This document shows positions 37,422 through 49,629 of a DNA stretch of 64,000 bases, piece by piece. Each line of letters begins with the position of its first letter. The stretch's first letter is position 1. Source of the stretch: Antitrichia curtipendula (taxonomy: Eukaryota > Streptophyta > Bryopsida > Hypnales > Leucodontaceae); assembly GCA_951230915.1 (NCBI GenBank), contig OX579639.1:24552001-24616000 (forward strand). Reading direction: 5' to 3'. Both the position numbers and the translations under genes were made by a program. The notes beneath the pieces are model-generated. The model was not told the DNA's origin and made no database searches. It was given only the letters and a program-made list of their open reading frames with translations.

Positions 37422-37759
37422 TATTAGTCTCTAGTTTCTTTTCGAATGTCTAAGTGGAGATCCAGAATATGTATAATTCAAAATATGCATGGAACCTATG
37501 GATAGCGGGAAGGAAATCTGGAGTGGTATGGCTAGTGAAAATAGATGCCACATCACATCACAACATAAAAACATCACGTCTTTATTCACACACCTAATAT
37601 GAAGCAATGTCCCTTGTGCTAAAACTCAAATCCCAATTATTTCAAAATGCATCTTCATATAGAGTGATATTTGAATCTAAAAAACAGAGATCTTTTGATC
37701 CCTGAACTATAAATCCGCGATACTATAGGACTCCTAGAGCATGAGATCTTCAAAAGAAG
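37422..37759. other. Upstream flank of the DUF7869 pseudogene
   Basis: AT-rich; no promoter motif or coding region is recognised. Confidence 0.5.
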
Positions 37760-38650
37760 GTGATGACAACTAGAGATGTAACAAAAAATCGAACTTAGGA
37801 TCCCAAACACAACTATGGCGGGATCCTAGAAAATAGAGATCTTGAAATTTGAACTTAAAGATTGCATGACCGCAAAAAAAAAGAATATCTTGAAGTTGTT
37901 GATTCAGAGATGACAGGGCCACAAAAGATAGATTTGGAATCCCCCAAGAAGGTGATTGCAAGACTTATAAGAAAATGGACTCTGGAATAGCAAATCCAGC
38001 AACCGCTAGATCCTAGATAACATAGATCTAGGGATCTCTTGAGCTGGATTGACAATCGGTACTTGACATATCTCTGATCCTTGAACCCATATATAGGAGA
38101 TACCAACATATGAAGGTACCACAAAAGAAAGAAAATTTGGGATCCCTCAAGGAAGAAAAATTGGGATAACGGGCCTCCATGAAATAGAGATCCAAGGATC
38201 TCCGGACTCAGATATCAAGAGATTAAGAGGAGTGGAGATTTTGCAATCTTCCAAATATTATCCTCAGCTTTAATCAATTACAAATCTGAAAATCCCTCCC
38301 ATATCAATAGCGGGATCTTAGTATCTGAGAGCTAGGGATCCCTTGATTCCGAAATGGAAGGACTCGAGAGAGTATGGATCCTGGTATCCCCCGAATAAGT
38401 TTTATCCAGATTTTACTAATAAGAAGATTGGGGACCAATACCCCATTAATAGCAAAATCCTAATAAAAGAGGTGTTGGGAGTCCTGGACTCAAAGATCAC
38501 GGGCCGCCAAGGACTAGAGATTTAGGGATCCTCCGGCTTAATATTTCATCTTTTGATTAGAGAAGTGGGACCCTGTTAGCAAAGACTGTGGGATCCGAGG
38601 TTTCAGAGATCTTGGGATCCCTGGACTCAAGGATCGTGGGATCCTCCAAT
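37760..38650. repeat. GATCC-rich degenerate repeat tract
   Basis: About 890 bp in which GGATCC, GATCCC, GAGATC and TAGGGATC words recur every 20-60 bp in changing contexts (for example TTGGGATCCCTGGACTCAAG followed by GATCGTGGGATCC). A loose consensus is GAGATC-TTGGGATCC-NTNGACTC-AAG. The open frames inside have no family resemblance. A similar pair of words occurs at about 61721-61846. I read it as an old, heavily mutated tandem array. Confidence 0.55.
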
Positions 38651-39600
38651 GTTACTAATATACACATAAAATACATACGCATATTCTGCTAATTCATCAT
38701 ACCATTTACAAGTGCAGCTGTCGTTGTCATTGTCTCTATTGTGCTATTGGATTTGCTCAAAGCTCTATTGTCCTCTATTTTTTTAAGAAAAGGGAGGGAA
38801 GCAAGTGCAACCTTGATGACAGGTGAGTTGTTACCTACTAAAAAGACGCGCATATAGAGTACTTTAGAAGTGCACACTCTTTCCTTTCAATCTCTTTATG
38901 CATTTATTTTACAATATGAAGGAGGTTTACATCTATTGATGGATCCTAAATTTGTCAAACGAAAAGCAATCGGAACAAATGTCGTCTTACCTCCCAACAG
39001 TTTTTCCCTTGGATCTTGGTTTTCTTTTGACCAAAAATGTTGGCAACGCCATGAAACTCCACAACCTCCCCCGTGTCTGCAGCCTCCTCAGCATTTTCTC
39101 GTACTCAAGAGAAAAAAGAGCTACTATAACATTGCTCATGGCTTAACATGAAAAAAGTCCGGATTGGATTTTCCAGATCTCTTTCCCATCCTGAGTTTTG
39201 AATGGGACAAGCGTTCAATGTGTTCTAATGTTGGATGCATTTTAGAAGAACATGCTGCAATAAATCAAAATAATGTGTACGTGCGGCCCTTTACTTCGAA
39301 AGTTGACTACATTGGAGGGAGGGCGTGTGCACCTAGATTTGAACACGGACATTTCCATATTCGACTTGCCATACGTGCTAGTGCAATTCTCCATTGACAA
39401 TCGGAAATTCCATGCACTCAAGGAAGGTATCAAGGCACACTTGTTGATGGAGGAAAACATGACTTGCATGCCAAATTTTGTGATTGACAAGGTGATCTCG
39501 ATTCCACACTCTCATTGCGAATCTTGACTAGTCCACAATCTGAAAATTGTTGTGCTAAGAGTGGAATTGTTGCACGGTTTCCAAGTAGTCAATGATATTT
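38651..39600 (+). other. Open frames without recognised family
   Basis: Overlapping plus-strand frames at 38870-39151, 39164-39397 and 39273-39527 encode fairly protein-like sequence; the last reads FDLPYVLVQFSIDNRKFHALKEGI. Frames change without clear splice sites, so this is probably a remnant of a repeated coding sequence. I cannot name it. Confidence 0.3.
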
Positions 39601-42475
39601 TTGGCAAAGTGGATCAAGTATTGAATTTTGAGTCGGCAAGTTGGTTCTTAAGGTGAGAGCATTGCCACTGTTGTCGAGACGCCTTATACGGTTCACAGTT
39701 GTAGTGATGAGCAGTTACTAATATCCATAATTTAATTTAGAGGCTCATACTTACATCCCTTTACCTCCAAGATAATTACACAAAATAGTGAAATTAGGTT
39801 CACTTGCCTTATCAATTATTTAGATTGCCTAAAATCAAAAAATTATTATAGAAGCCATCATGATCAAAATCAAGAAATATTTCTAAAAATATTTTTGGCT
39901 CCACACATAAGGGGGTTATGAGCCCCAATTACAACAACACCTAATTCAAAAGTATCATATTCTTGAAAAACTACATAATTATATTTATATAGTGTCAAAT
40001 GTTGAGAAATGACACATTTACATCTTAATTTCACAATTCTCTGTAGTTGAGATGAATACTTGATGATACCAATAATTTAATTTAGGGGCTTATAATGACT
40101 CACATCCCACTCCTCCAAGTTTATTTATTAGTTACACAAACCCTTAACTGTGGATAGTACCCACAATATACAATGAAACATAGGCTATCTAAAATAAAAC
40201 AGTAAATAAAATGTTTTCCAAAGTAAAATTAATTAAGACATAATCCAAGCAACAAATGAAACCATTCATAAGATCATACTCTACAAGAATGGAGGTCAAT
40301 GCAATGCAACTTACATCAAAACAATCATAAAACACATAATGGATTAAAATTTAAACAATCACACATAAAAATGAGTATATGAAAATGGCACATGATTATA
40401 TTCATTTGCATGGCGTTTAACAATTAAAACCAAAAAGTCTCCAATTTCATTTGGTCATGAATTTCAAGTGTCCTTGTCATTTCCAACTTCTCTCTCTTTA
40501 TTGGCTTTTTCAATAGTTATGTGACATGTCAAATGCTTGAAATTTGGACTACGTTTTAAAAAAAATTAAACTTTCAATTTCAATATTTTATTTTTACTAA
40601 ATAAATTCTTCTAGTTTTGTTTCTTGTTGTCTTCTTTAGTGTTCATTTTTGTGATTTTTTCCAGTTCTCTCATTTTTTAGTCCTAAAGTACTTTAATGGA
40701 TAATTATTCAATATATTTCTCAATCATTCAATCTGGAGTTGATAGTTCCAGAAGTATTCAATGCCTTCTAGTTTTGAATTAGTAGCATATAATTTTAATT
40801 CACCAATTCTGCTTATGAAGGCCATAAGTTCTATTGTGTTCATGATGGAGTGAACTTGTGCATAGCAGTAGTCTGTGGTGGCATACCTTTTGGTAGATCA
40901 TGTAATAAAAATAAACTTAAATAAATGTAATTTTTAGTTTTTTTTAGTTTCTCTATTTTTAATTTGATATTTTATTCCAATTTCTCATATTTTATTATTA
41001 TTCATTATTCTAAATCGCTATGGCTAGATCAGAACACGATGAAGGGTCTTAAAATGCCCCTTCAAAATATGTAATATTTCTATTGCATAATTATACAAGT
41101 ATGAAGTATTGATTAAATCTTTAATTAAAGATTTATTTAATTAGCAACTTTCTTAGTTAATAAAGAAAGTGACTAATTAAATCAAAGTTTGTATATTTTG
41201 GGATCATAGATCCAAATGTCCTGTCACTTGATCATTCATCATTTTTGGCCCTAATCAAAGGCTTCCATTGATCATAACAATTATGTAAATCTTAGTCATG
41301 ATGACGTACTGAATGATGTGCAATCTTGTAAATAATTGAATATTATATAAAATCATGAAAAAAATCATGAAAATTATTTTGTGATTTCAAATCTCCAAAT
41401 TATTGACATGATTACACCTTCGGACACTAACCACCAATCAAAATGCAACAATATTAAAAATTAACTCATATCACTTACGAATCAAAATTAGTGTTTCAAT
41501 TAGATTGTGATCCATATAATTACACTTTAGCTCCTCATTTTGAACCTGCAAAATGAATTATAAACTTTATGTGATTATTTCCCCCTGAAAGTTCCATGGC
41601 CTTTGAATACTACCGTTTTAGTTGCAAAGTTCACAACTTCCAAAAATTAATCATTTGCCATATCTTTTGTATGTAGAACAATAATATGTCTAGACCTACT
41701 AGAGTAATTCTAACCGCACAAATGATATGAATTTGTGTTTGAAGTGAAGGAAAATACTCTAGTTGCAGTAGTCCTCCATAAATTTTAATGACTACTTTTG
41801 AAGGCACCTAATGTCTTTACCATATAATATGTGCAATGGTAAGATTGAAATACGAATCTCACAAGTTAAGGATTGAAAATGGCATACAAGGGGAAATGTT
41901 GGAAAAATACTAGATGTTATTTTCTATTTTAGAAATAAGTGAAGATCCTAAGAAAATCTGTACAAGCGAAATTGAAAATTCTACAACCCTAGATTCTAAG
42001 ACCTTAAAACATGAATATGAAACCATGAATCATTAGATTTATATCCCAGAATTAAAGCCCCTAAACCCTAGTAATCACCCAAAGAATCGTGAATTGTAGA
42101 ATTTGATACCGTGAAGTGTATATCTTGAAATCTAGAACCTACTTAGGCCCCAACCTACACAAAATAGTGAAAGTAAGTTGTCCCTCACAAATTTTTGGAC
42201 ATTTGACACTATATAAATATATATAGTTATTATACAAAAATATGATACAGTTTGGGAATTAGGTCTTATTGTCATTGGGTCTCACAAAACTGCATGTATA
42301 GAATTGAAAATATTTATAGAATTGTTTATTGATTTTGATGGCTTCTACAAAAAAATTTGATGTAAGAAAATGTAATTGTTGAGGCATCTTAATTTCACTA
42401 TTTGTCTAATTAATTTGGAGTTGAGGGATGTAATCATGAGCTTTAGGTGTAATTTGGAGGTGAGGGATGTAATCA
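39601..42475. other. AT-rich sequence with inverted ACATCCCTCACCTCC repeats
   Basis: No gene was found. Words such as CATCCCTTTACCTCCAAG and ACACAAAATAGTGAAATTA at 39755-39810, and CATCCCACTCCTCCAAG at 40100-40125, are the reverse complement of GGAGGTGAGGGATGTAAT and TAATTTCACTATTTTGTCTAAT at 42390-42540. They may form the two arms of a ~2.8-kb inverted-repeat element. At 42408-42515 a ~45-bp unit (CTTTAGGTGTAATTTGGAGG plus TGAGGGATGTAATC) is tandemly repeated two to three times. Confidence 0.45.
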
Positions 42476-42619
42476 TATTAAGCTTTAGGTGTAATTTGGA
42501 GGTGAGGGATGTAATTTCACTATTTTGTCTAATTCATTAAGGGCTTAGGGTATTAGTAAGTGCTACGACGTTGATTAAGGGTTTGAGGTATTAATAATCA
42601 CTATGATGCTAGGTCATGA
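42476..42619 (+). repeat. Left copy of 144-bp direct duplication flanking the CACTA element
   Basis: Ends exactly at the first base of the CACTA element. It aligns without gaps to 60074-60217 with 15 differences. Both copies begin TATTAAGCTTTAGGTGTA and end GGTCATGA. Confidence 0.8.
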
Positions 42620-42655
42620 CACTACTAGAAAATCCGACGTCCTATTCAATAGATA
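42620..42655 (+). repeat. CACTA left terminal inverted repeat
   Basis: Starts CACTACTAGAAAATCCGACG and continues to CCTATTCAATAG. Pairs with 60040-60073. Confidence 0.8.
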
Positions 42656-44749
42656 CAATAACAATTGTCTACTTCGTCGCTCTGTTGATTCGGACCTCTA
42701 GATTCGGTCAAGTTTAGCAAATCTTTGCTAGTCTTTACCTCGCGGAATTTGGCTTCACAGGACACTGCCAAAGTGTAATTTCACCTTTGAAAGCCCTTCC
42801 TTCTATTTTAACTCCCTTGGTCTTCGGCCATAATTGAAAAGCGGTCCTTTTTGCAGTGGGGGCTTCAACCACTTCTGATTATTAGGAACTATTTTTGATG
42901 TAGTAACTTCAGATGTATTAACTGCTTTTCAACAAAATTACTTCTTCTTCATGTACGTTTCAATCACGTTATTTCTGTAAAATTATCCACTGCACACGTG
43001 TTGAACTCATGATATTTTTTTTTATTTTTAGCAGTTTTGGACTTCTAGCATTGGTGCATCCACAAGCTATACTATTGCTTACATTAATCCCTAACTTTAA
43101 ATGTACAGCAATGACAAAACTAATCAAATGTTTCTGAATAGCCTTTCATCATACTAATTTTATGTCCGTTACATGCTGAATAGCTTAGCATCACCATTTT
43201 ATTCGGACTAATTCCTCCCGAAATTTAGTAGCATTCTTGGATAGGGCTCATTCATTCATATACCAATCGGTCATTTCCATATGTATTGCTTCTGCACTGC
43301 AAAGAACGTATATTTTATACCATCTTCATCCAATCCCTATACAAAGTGTTTTGAAATTCTAGTTCATGAGATGGCTACCGTATATTGTTATAGAAATTAT
43401 ACTTCATAATATTACTTCAAACTTCTACATCACTACATCTATATGTTTTTATAATGGCGACCATTACTATTATTGAAATCCTAGCAACAATGGTATACAC
43501 TGTCACTGCTGTCGTACTTTCAAAATCAACATCTACTACTACTACTACACACTTTTCAAGCAACTACAAAACCACTTGATCACCTGCACTAGTTTTATTT
43601 TGTAACATAATAATATGGCTACTTTACGGGAATGGTCAACAACATTTACTATCTAGAACTTCAGGAACTTCTTTCCTGCACTCAAACTTCACTGAGTGGT
43701 GTTTGTAGCTGTTACTGTCGTCTTTCTTTTCTTTTGGTATCAGTCCTCCTTGAACACTGTAAATTCCTATTCACACCTGCCACAATGTACATGATTTCAA
43801 TTAGTCTTCTCACCTTCATTGCCGCTTTTGATCATTTTAATTTGCACAAATGTACTTACATGAGGTAATCAACTGTCATTCCATGAACAATGTTGCAAAC
43901 TTTCATTTCAAGTCATATTGACTGACATCACTTCCTCTCCTTCCTCCATTTCAAGTCACTAGACTAGCAAATTCTTACTATATTACAGTCCTTCACCTCC
44001 AAACTCTATAGTCTTCCTGCATAGCTCGACGACAGCCTTAACAATTATTTCGTGCAATTCACGTTTAAAAAAATAAATGAATAATACGTCTTGTAATGCC
44101 AATGCTTACGACCTTTGACATGTTTGCAAAAACAATTTCTTCCCCGACCATAAGATTTACTCCTTATATATTGTCCACATGAATCGCCTTTGGAACTCCT
44201 CCAATTGTATGGCCTCTCCTACACATGTACATCGTCCCTATTCCTACGACCTTTATAGAAACGCAAGTTTCTACTTCTCGTTTTCACATTCATGCCTATG
44301 ACCCCTAATGCCTTCTCTTCCTAGATAATTCAGTGAAGGAACTCATTAATGTCAAGTACTGTTACTCACCTCCCTACTTCGGCAGTAGCCTCACTTTTGT
44401 TTATTCTTTACCACAAATGCCTTACGTAAAAACTCATTAACTTTTGCCTTCCCTTGAACACTTTCTCCACTTGTTCTTTGTCAATCTTGCGTGATTTTCT
44501 TTGTTTATTTCATGCGGACGCAAAACTACTTCACAAAAAAATGTAATTAGCAATATAAACACTAATGTTTTCTAATAAAATAAAACCCTATGTTGAAACA
44601 ACCGCCTGAACCTTGCATCACCCTCGGTACGGTGTCCACTGCAAAAAAAAATGACAACCATCCACAGCCATGCAAACATGTTGTCCTTTCCTACAACTAT
44701 CTACAGAAGCGGACTTGGCCATACAATGTAACTAATTTTGCAATTGTGA
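42656..44749. other. Non-coding left subterminal region of the CACTA element
   Basis: CACTA elements carry short transposase-binding repeats here. ACTTC and CTACTA-rich words are frequent but I could not define a consensus. No gene is recognised; the open frame at 43632-43868 has no family resemblance. Confidence 0.4.
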
Positions 44750-45860
44750 ACCATGAGTACAAACATGTTCAAAAAATAAACTCACCGTGGTTTCTCCTCC
44801 AATACCAATATCCGCTTCCCTTCTATTAGTGCTTACTGGACAGTTACTGGAAGGGCCTCTTTCATCAACACATGTGGATTCTCCACCTACTTCTGCAGCC
44901 TTCTTCTCTGTTGTGAGTTCATGTATTCTCTTCTCCAAAGACCGAACATAATCCTCATCTAGATGTCGCTGCCATCTATTACTATCTATTTTTTTAATCC
45001 TTTTCCATGTCAGTTGCATTAGAGCATCGTCACCACTGCTTTGCTTCTAAAGGTGCTCTTTGTCATTGTCTTTTGTCGCATCATCTTCCGCTTCTGACTC
45101 AGATGATTTTTTCTTTAAAATTGACTTTTTTTTTTTGGCCACTATACCCTTTATCCCTATGCAACTCTTCTTCCACCTCATCGGATCAAGCTCTCTGCCT
45201 AATTTTTTACGTAAATCATCGCGTGTACTTCGCTCATGCCTTTCGGTCTTGTTCAACCAACATTGGTTTGACATGTGTTTGTGTACCTCATTTGTTGCGA
45301 TAATTCTTCACGTCATGGATTCTGTTGAATCCTGTCCAACCTCCGCCACACCTCGGGATTCATTCCAGATGGACAAGGAGCATTCTCTGTCATAGCCTTT
45401 ATGATCTTGTTCCGTCGTTGAATTAAACATTTCTGCCAGCTAGAATTCATATGAAAGCCCGAGATATAGGTGCACGATATTTGAAGCTTTCTTTCAATCT
45501 TTTCCGTAAGAGCTTCATGCTCTCTTCTGGTTGCCATCAAATGTCTATCACAGAAGGATCAAGTGTGGCACACAACTTGTTCAATTCAAGCCTCCATGCA
45601 CCAATCCCATAGTTGTAAGGTTCTCCGTATTCATCCACTACAATGTAGTGCCCTTTCAAGCCTTGACTTTCTTTTTGTCTTATTCTTGCTTCTCTTTCTC
45701 TCTGCCTATGTTGTCTTTCTCTCCGCTTGCTATTCTCATCATTTGTTGTACCTACAACAACCTTGAAATCAAGATGCCTCCTACTTCGTTGTTATGTGAA
45801 ATCCTCCTCCGAGCTACTTCTTGCACTTCCATTGTCGCAGCACAGGATAGGTAAATTCCC
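44750..45860 (-). pseudogene. CACTA second-gene (plant transposase Ptta/En/Spm, TNPA-like) remnant
   Basis: Read on the minus strand from about 45860, broken frames spell a protein typical of the second CACTA gene. Near 45620-45560 are YIVVDEYGEPYNYGIGAWRL and ELNKLCATLDPSVIDI. Then comes a basic helix (MKLLRKRLKESFKYRAPISR), WQKCLIQRRNKIIKAM, APCPSGMNPEVWRRLDRI, and later DEVEEELHRDKGYSG with a lysine-rich run. Frames change several times and stops intervene. The order and motifs match the Ptta/En/Spm family (PF03004 type), which binds the subterminal repeats of its element. It is transcribed away from TNP2. Confidence 0.65.
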
Positions 45861-47020
45861 CATTATACTCACAAAAATCACCCTAGAGTATAACTAAGTG
45901 ACTCTAAAGATCGAACCCACGAGATTCTGTGAAGTATCTAGCCTTATTAACGAACTAAGCCAAGTCAGTAGTAAAGTCCATCTTTTCCGGTCCTCTTTCT
46001 ATAACCGGAAACACAAACACCCAGAAAACTAATGACCAGATTCTTTCTATCTTTCGATTCCAACTAGTCTTCCGGTTGTCGAATCCAACAAAACCCTAGG
46101 ATCATATCCTTTCCGGTCCTGGTATCCATCTAGACCAATCCGCTCTAGACGACTTACAACTATTTCTTCTCCTATCCGGTTTGGTTTTACCTCTGTTTAG
46201 CCATCAGAGGGTTTGCCGCTTGCTTTTGAGAGTGGTAAGCCCACTACACCTTCCGTGACTTATAGTGGCTGAAGACCCACTTTCCTAATCTCTTCTTTCC
46301 TAGACTAATACGGATCCGGTTTGATCCTTCATAGCAGTCTGGATAGCAATCCGGTTGCAGGTCACGCAAAGACCCCCCGTACGATCCTCTCCATACTACA
46401 ACGACCTTGATGCAATCCTAATCCGTGCAAAGCTAAGGGGGTTACAAGTGCACCCGTCCGTTCCAACGTCAACTAGAATTCTTCCGTTTATTGCTAAGAT
46501 GGCGAGACCTCACAAGAGATCGGACACTCGACCGGATTTCTCACCTAGGAGTTCTAGCGCGACTAAGGAATCCCTCCTTATCCACCTAGTCTAACAATGG
46601 CTTTCTCACCGAAAACCGCAAACTCTAGACGGGCTGAGGCACTGAAGTTCACTCCCAACTCTATCCTATCCGCTCACATACACTTAGAACCAAGAAAAAC
46701 ACCAAGGGGAGAAATTCCCAACACATCCGCTCGCGCCTTCCGAACTCCCTCACGCACCATCTTGCCAAAACATGGGAGAATGCACAACAAGAAAGCACAA
46801 GGAGAAAACACAATAAAAATGTAGAAGGAAAGACTCCCAGTCCTCAGCACAAGGACTGACTTATATACATTTTGAGAACTTCCAAAAATACAAAAGGCAA
46901 AAAGTGCCTTTAAAAATCAACCTAAATCCGGATCCTAACTTCCGGTCCGTCCTAACACTACTGGATTGGATTACTAATCCGGATCCGTTCCTGTCCTATT
47001 CTACAAGAACCTAACTTACT

Positions 47021-49095
47021 CTACATCGCTATCCCGCGCCCCAACGAAGGACTCTTAGGTTCCGCTTCACACTGGTCAAAAACGTCCTCCAAGTTCCTGT
47101 TCCGCTCCACGGCTATCGGATTTGGTAGATCGGAATCGGGAGAGGAATCTATGTTGATCGGCACGGACTGGAAAGGCTTTCTCGGCTTTGACTGCGGCGT
47201 CTGATCCTTTCCTTCCCTCGGCTCTAGTACGTCCGGAAACGATTCCGGCATGGAGATATCTGACAAATGGACCTTCATCGATCCGGTCAACTTCTACGTG
47301 CACTCCTCCATCCGGTCCGCTGCTCCTCGTGCTTGTACCAACGTCTTCTCCACCTCCTCGGAGAAGTCGGTCAGGATCCGAACTATCTAGGAACCAGATA
47401 GCTTTTTCTCCTCCAAGACCTTCTCATCCAAGACCTTCTCATCGAAGAGTCTTGCCTTCACCGCCGCACTTCCGGCCTCACCGAAAGTCGCCTTCACCGC
47501 TTCCGCAACCTTCTGCGTCTCGTCTGCCATCATCCGGGTGGCGACCATATCTTCCTTGAAAGTTGCTGCTTCCGTCTTTAGCATGTTGACCTCCTCCTGA
47601 AGTCGACGGATCTTTGTCTCTAATTTCCGGATCTCGGCCAGATTGGTGATGCAATCCGCCACCTTTCCTGGCAACTTACTGTCCTGTGCTGCGTGCACCA
47701 ATTTTCTAATCTGGATCAGGGCGATTCTCTTTGCCTCCCAATCTGCGCGGATGTCGCAGAGGGTCTTGACCAGCTTCTCGAATGGGTCGGCAGGTCCCTT
47801 CTTCGAGCCGCCTGCCTCGTCCGCTTCCGATGTCTTCTCTTTTTCGGTCTTGTCCCCAAGCAGCGATCCCCTTCCGGTCGGAGATGTTGTCTTATGCCGC
47901 TTAGGCAGCCTCTCCGCCAGGGTTGTCACTGTCATGTCTTGTCAGTCCGTCAGGATTCAACCCCGGCGTCCGTCCGGATCCAGAATTTTTTTTTTTTTGC
48001 GGACAGTTTGTCCGTCCTGTGGCCGGCCAGCCGTCCAGGTCAACGGACAGGCCGTCCTCGAAAAAAAAAAAAAAAAAAAAGAAATTTTCCTTTTTTTGGG
48101 GACAGCTGGTCCGTCCCTGTGGACGGCCGGCCGGCCCTGTTGACGGCTGGCCGTCCCTGTGGACAGACGGTCCGTCCAGGTCAACGGACAGGCCGTCCTT
48201 GAAAAAAAAAAAAAAAATTTTTTTTTTTCTGATCCTGACGTAATTCTGATGCGTCAGGACGCGTCCGGACTGACTCTGACGGACATCTGGACGTGAAAAC
48301 CCCACGTCACGTCCGAATAGACAACCCTGCTCTCCGCCTCTTCTTCATCTTCTTCTTTTTCCTCTTCGGTCTCGGATCCGGTTTCCTCTTCTTCTTCATC
48401 CGTTTCCGATTCCTCGTACTTCAGGAGATTCTCCTGAGCCTTCCACTCCTTCTCTTCCGGGTCCAACAGGAGTTGGTGTTGCTCGTAAAGATGAAAGAGG
48501 TAGGGACACACGGGTGTCGGCCTACTCCTTCCAACCCTTGACGCTAACTGGGCTACCAGATCAAATATGATCCGGGCCCAGTCTGCCTTCCAGTCTCCGC
48601 TCAAAGCACCGAAAATGGTGTTGCCGAGGGTGATTGTTACCCTTGTCGGCTTCTCCGGATGTAGAATCGGGATCAGGAACTGCAACAGCTTCCGGTGCCG
48701 GTCATCGATGCAGTCTTCTACCGCATGTCCGTCCTTCAGGTTGACCGCTCCTCGGAACTTGCCCCGGATATACTCGTCCTTCCGGTTTGCCATCCCGAGA
48801 CCTCCTACCCGGAACTTGTACACCTCCCTCCAGATCTTTTCCGTCCACTCTGTCGGAATACATCGGATTGTATTGTCAAACTGGTTCGTCCACTTCCCCT
48901 GGATCTCCTTCACCATCCGCTCATCCTTAAAACCCCAGGTTTGTCGAGCAAACCCTGACATCCCATCCGGTTGAGATCTAACCTAAGCATCTCCTTCTCC
49001 TCCTCTGTTGAGGGGAGAACCGGAACAACCTTCTAGAGTTTAACCGGAGCCGACGACGTGGATGGCCCTGGTCTATTCCGCCTAAACTGCGGCAT
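47021..49095 (-). pseudogene. Structural-type ORF of the nested element, interrupted
   Basis: Minus-strand coding in blocks. The first reads MPQFRRNRPGPSTSSAPVKL from 49095 and soon meets a stop. 48961-48254 is a 235-residue block with KIWREVYKFRVGGLGMANRK, then HRKLLQFLIPILHPEKPTRV, and a strongly acidic stretch rich in Glu near 48370. A repeat-rich spacer follows. 47935-47387 is a 182-residue block with a basic start (RLPKRHKTTSP) and a coiled-coil-like heptad region (IRKLETKIRRLQEEVNMLKT). 47290-47021 is the last block. The layout suggests a gag-like or accessory structural protein of a plant retrotransposon. I do not recognise a named domain. Confidence 0.45.
47975..48235. repeat. GGACGGCC-rich repeat with homopolymer runs
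   Basis: CCGTCCAGGTCAACGGACAG followed by GCCGTCC(T/C)... and a poly-A run occurs twice, at 48031-48080 and 48172-48217, about 141 bp apart. Between them are nested palindromes such as GGCCGGCCGGCC. An A run of 20 (48061-48080), a T run before 48000, and an A run followed directly by a T run (48202-48229) make the segment strongly self-complementary. Confidence 0.75.
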
Positions 49096-49629
49096 GGACA
49101 CAGACTAGATCTAGGCGGTTCCTTTCCAATTCTACCTCACCCAGTCCTAGCCGCACGTCCCGTTCTCATGTTCACTCTCCGATCTCAACCGGAAACCTAC
49201 ACAGCAATCGACCCGTAACCGGAAACCTACCCTACAGTGCAACTCTAACACTCGCACACACACGCGCATGCTCACAACGCTTGGAAACGAGGAGCGCAAA
49301 GAAACACTCTCACCAAACAGCGTTTGGAAATGGAGAGTGACTGAGGAGGTCCTGGGTTTTTATAGTCTTTCTTGACCTAAAACTGGTCATGATGACTTTT
49401 ACCGGTCCGGTCCCACCAATCCGGTCCAACCCTAATTCGGTCCTCTAATCCTAATCTGGTTCACTACTACTTCCGGACAAGGTTCCGATTCCAATCCGGT
49501 TCCTAGGTATCATCGCAAGGACCAGATTCTTTCCAACTGTTTCACTACTTTAGTGTCTTTTTTAATTTTCCGTTCTCTGCTGTTTCTAAACAAAATCTGG
49601 ATACTACCTGATAGTTTCCGTTCCATTTC

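Larger units (their letters stand above)
45900..49600 (-). mobile_element. Nested retroelement-like insertion, CCGGT-rich
   Basis: This block differs sharply from its CACTA host: it is GC-richer, full of TCCGGT/ACCGGA words, and carries its own long coding frames on the minus strand. It separates the TNPA-like remnant from minus-strand frames at 49630-50700. The outer parts (about 45900-47000 and 49100-49600) are non-coding and share words such as GACCAGATTCTTTC (46033 and 49521), so they may be diverged long terminal repeats. I could not align them end to end or find a target duplication. No polymerase is present, so this would be a non-autonomous element. Confidence 0.5.

Noticed and set aside
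45880..45930. GATCGAACCCACGAG as a tRNA or primer-binding site
   Set aside because: No cloverleaf or CCA-type complement could be built; similar words are common in plant retroelement ends.
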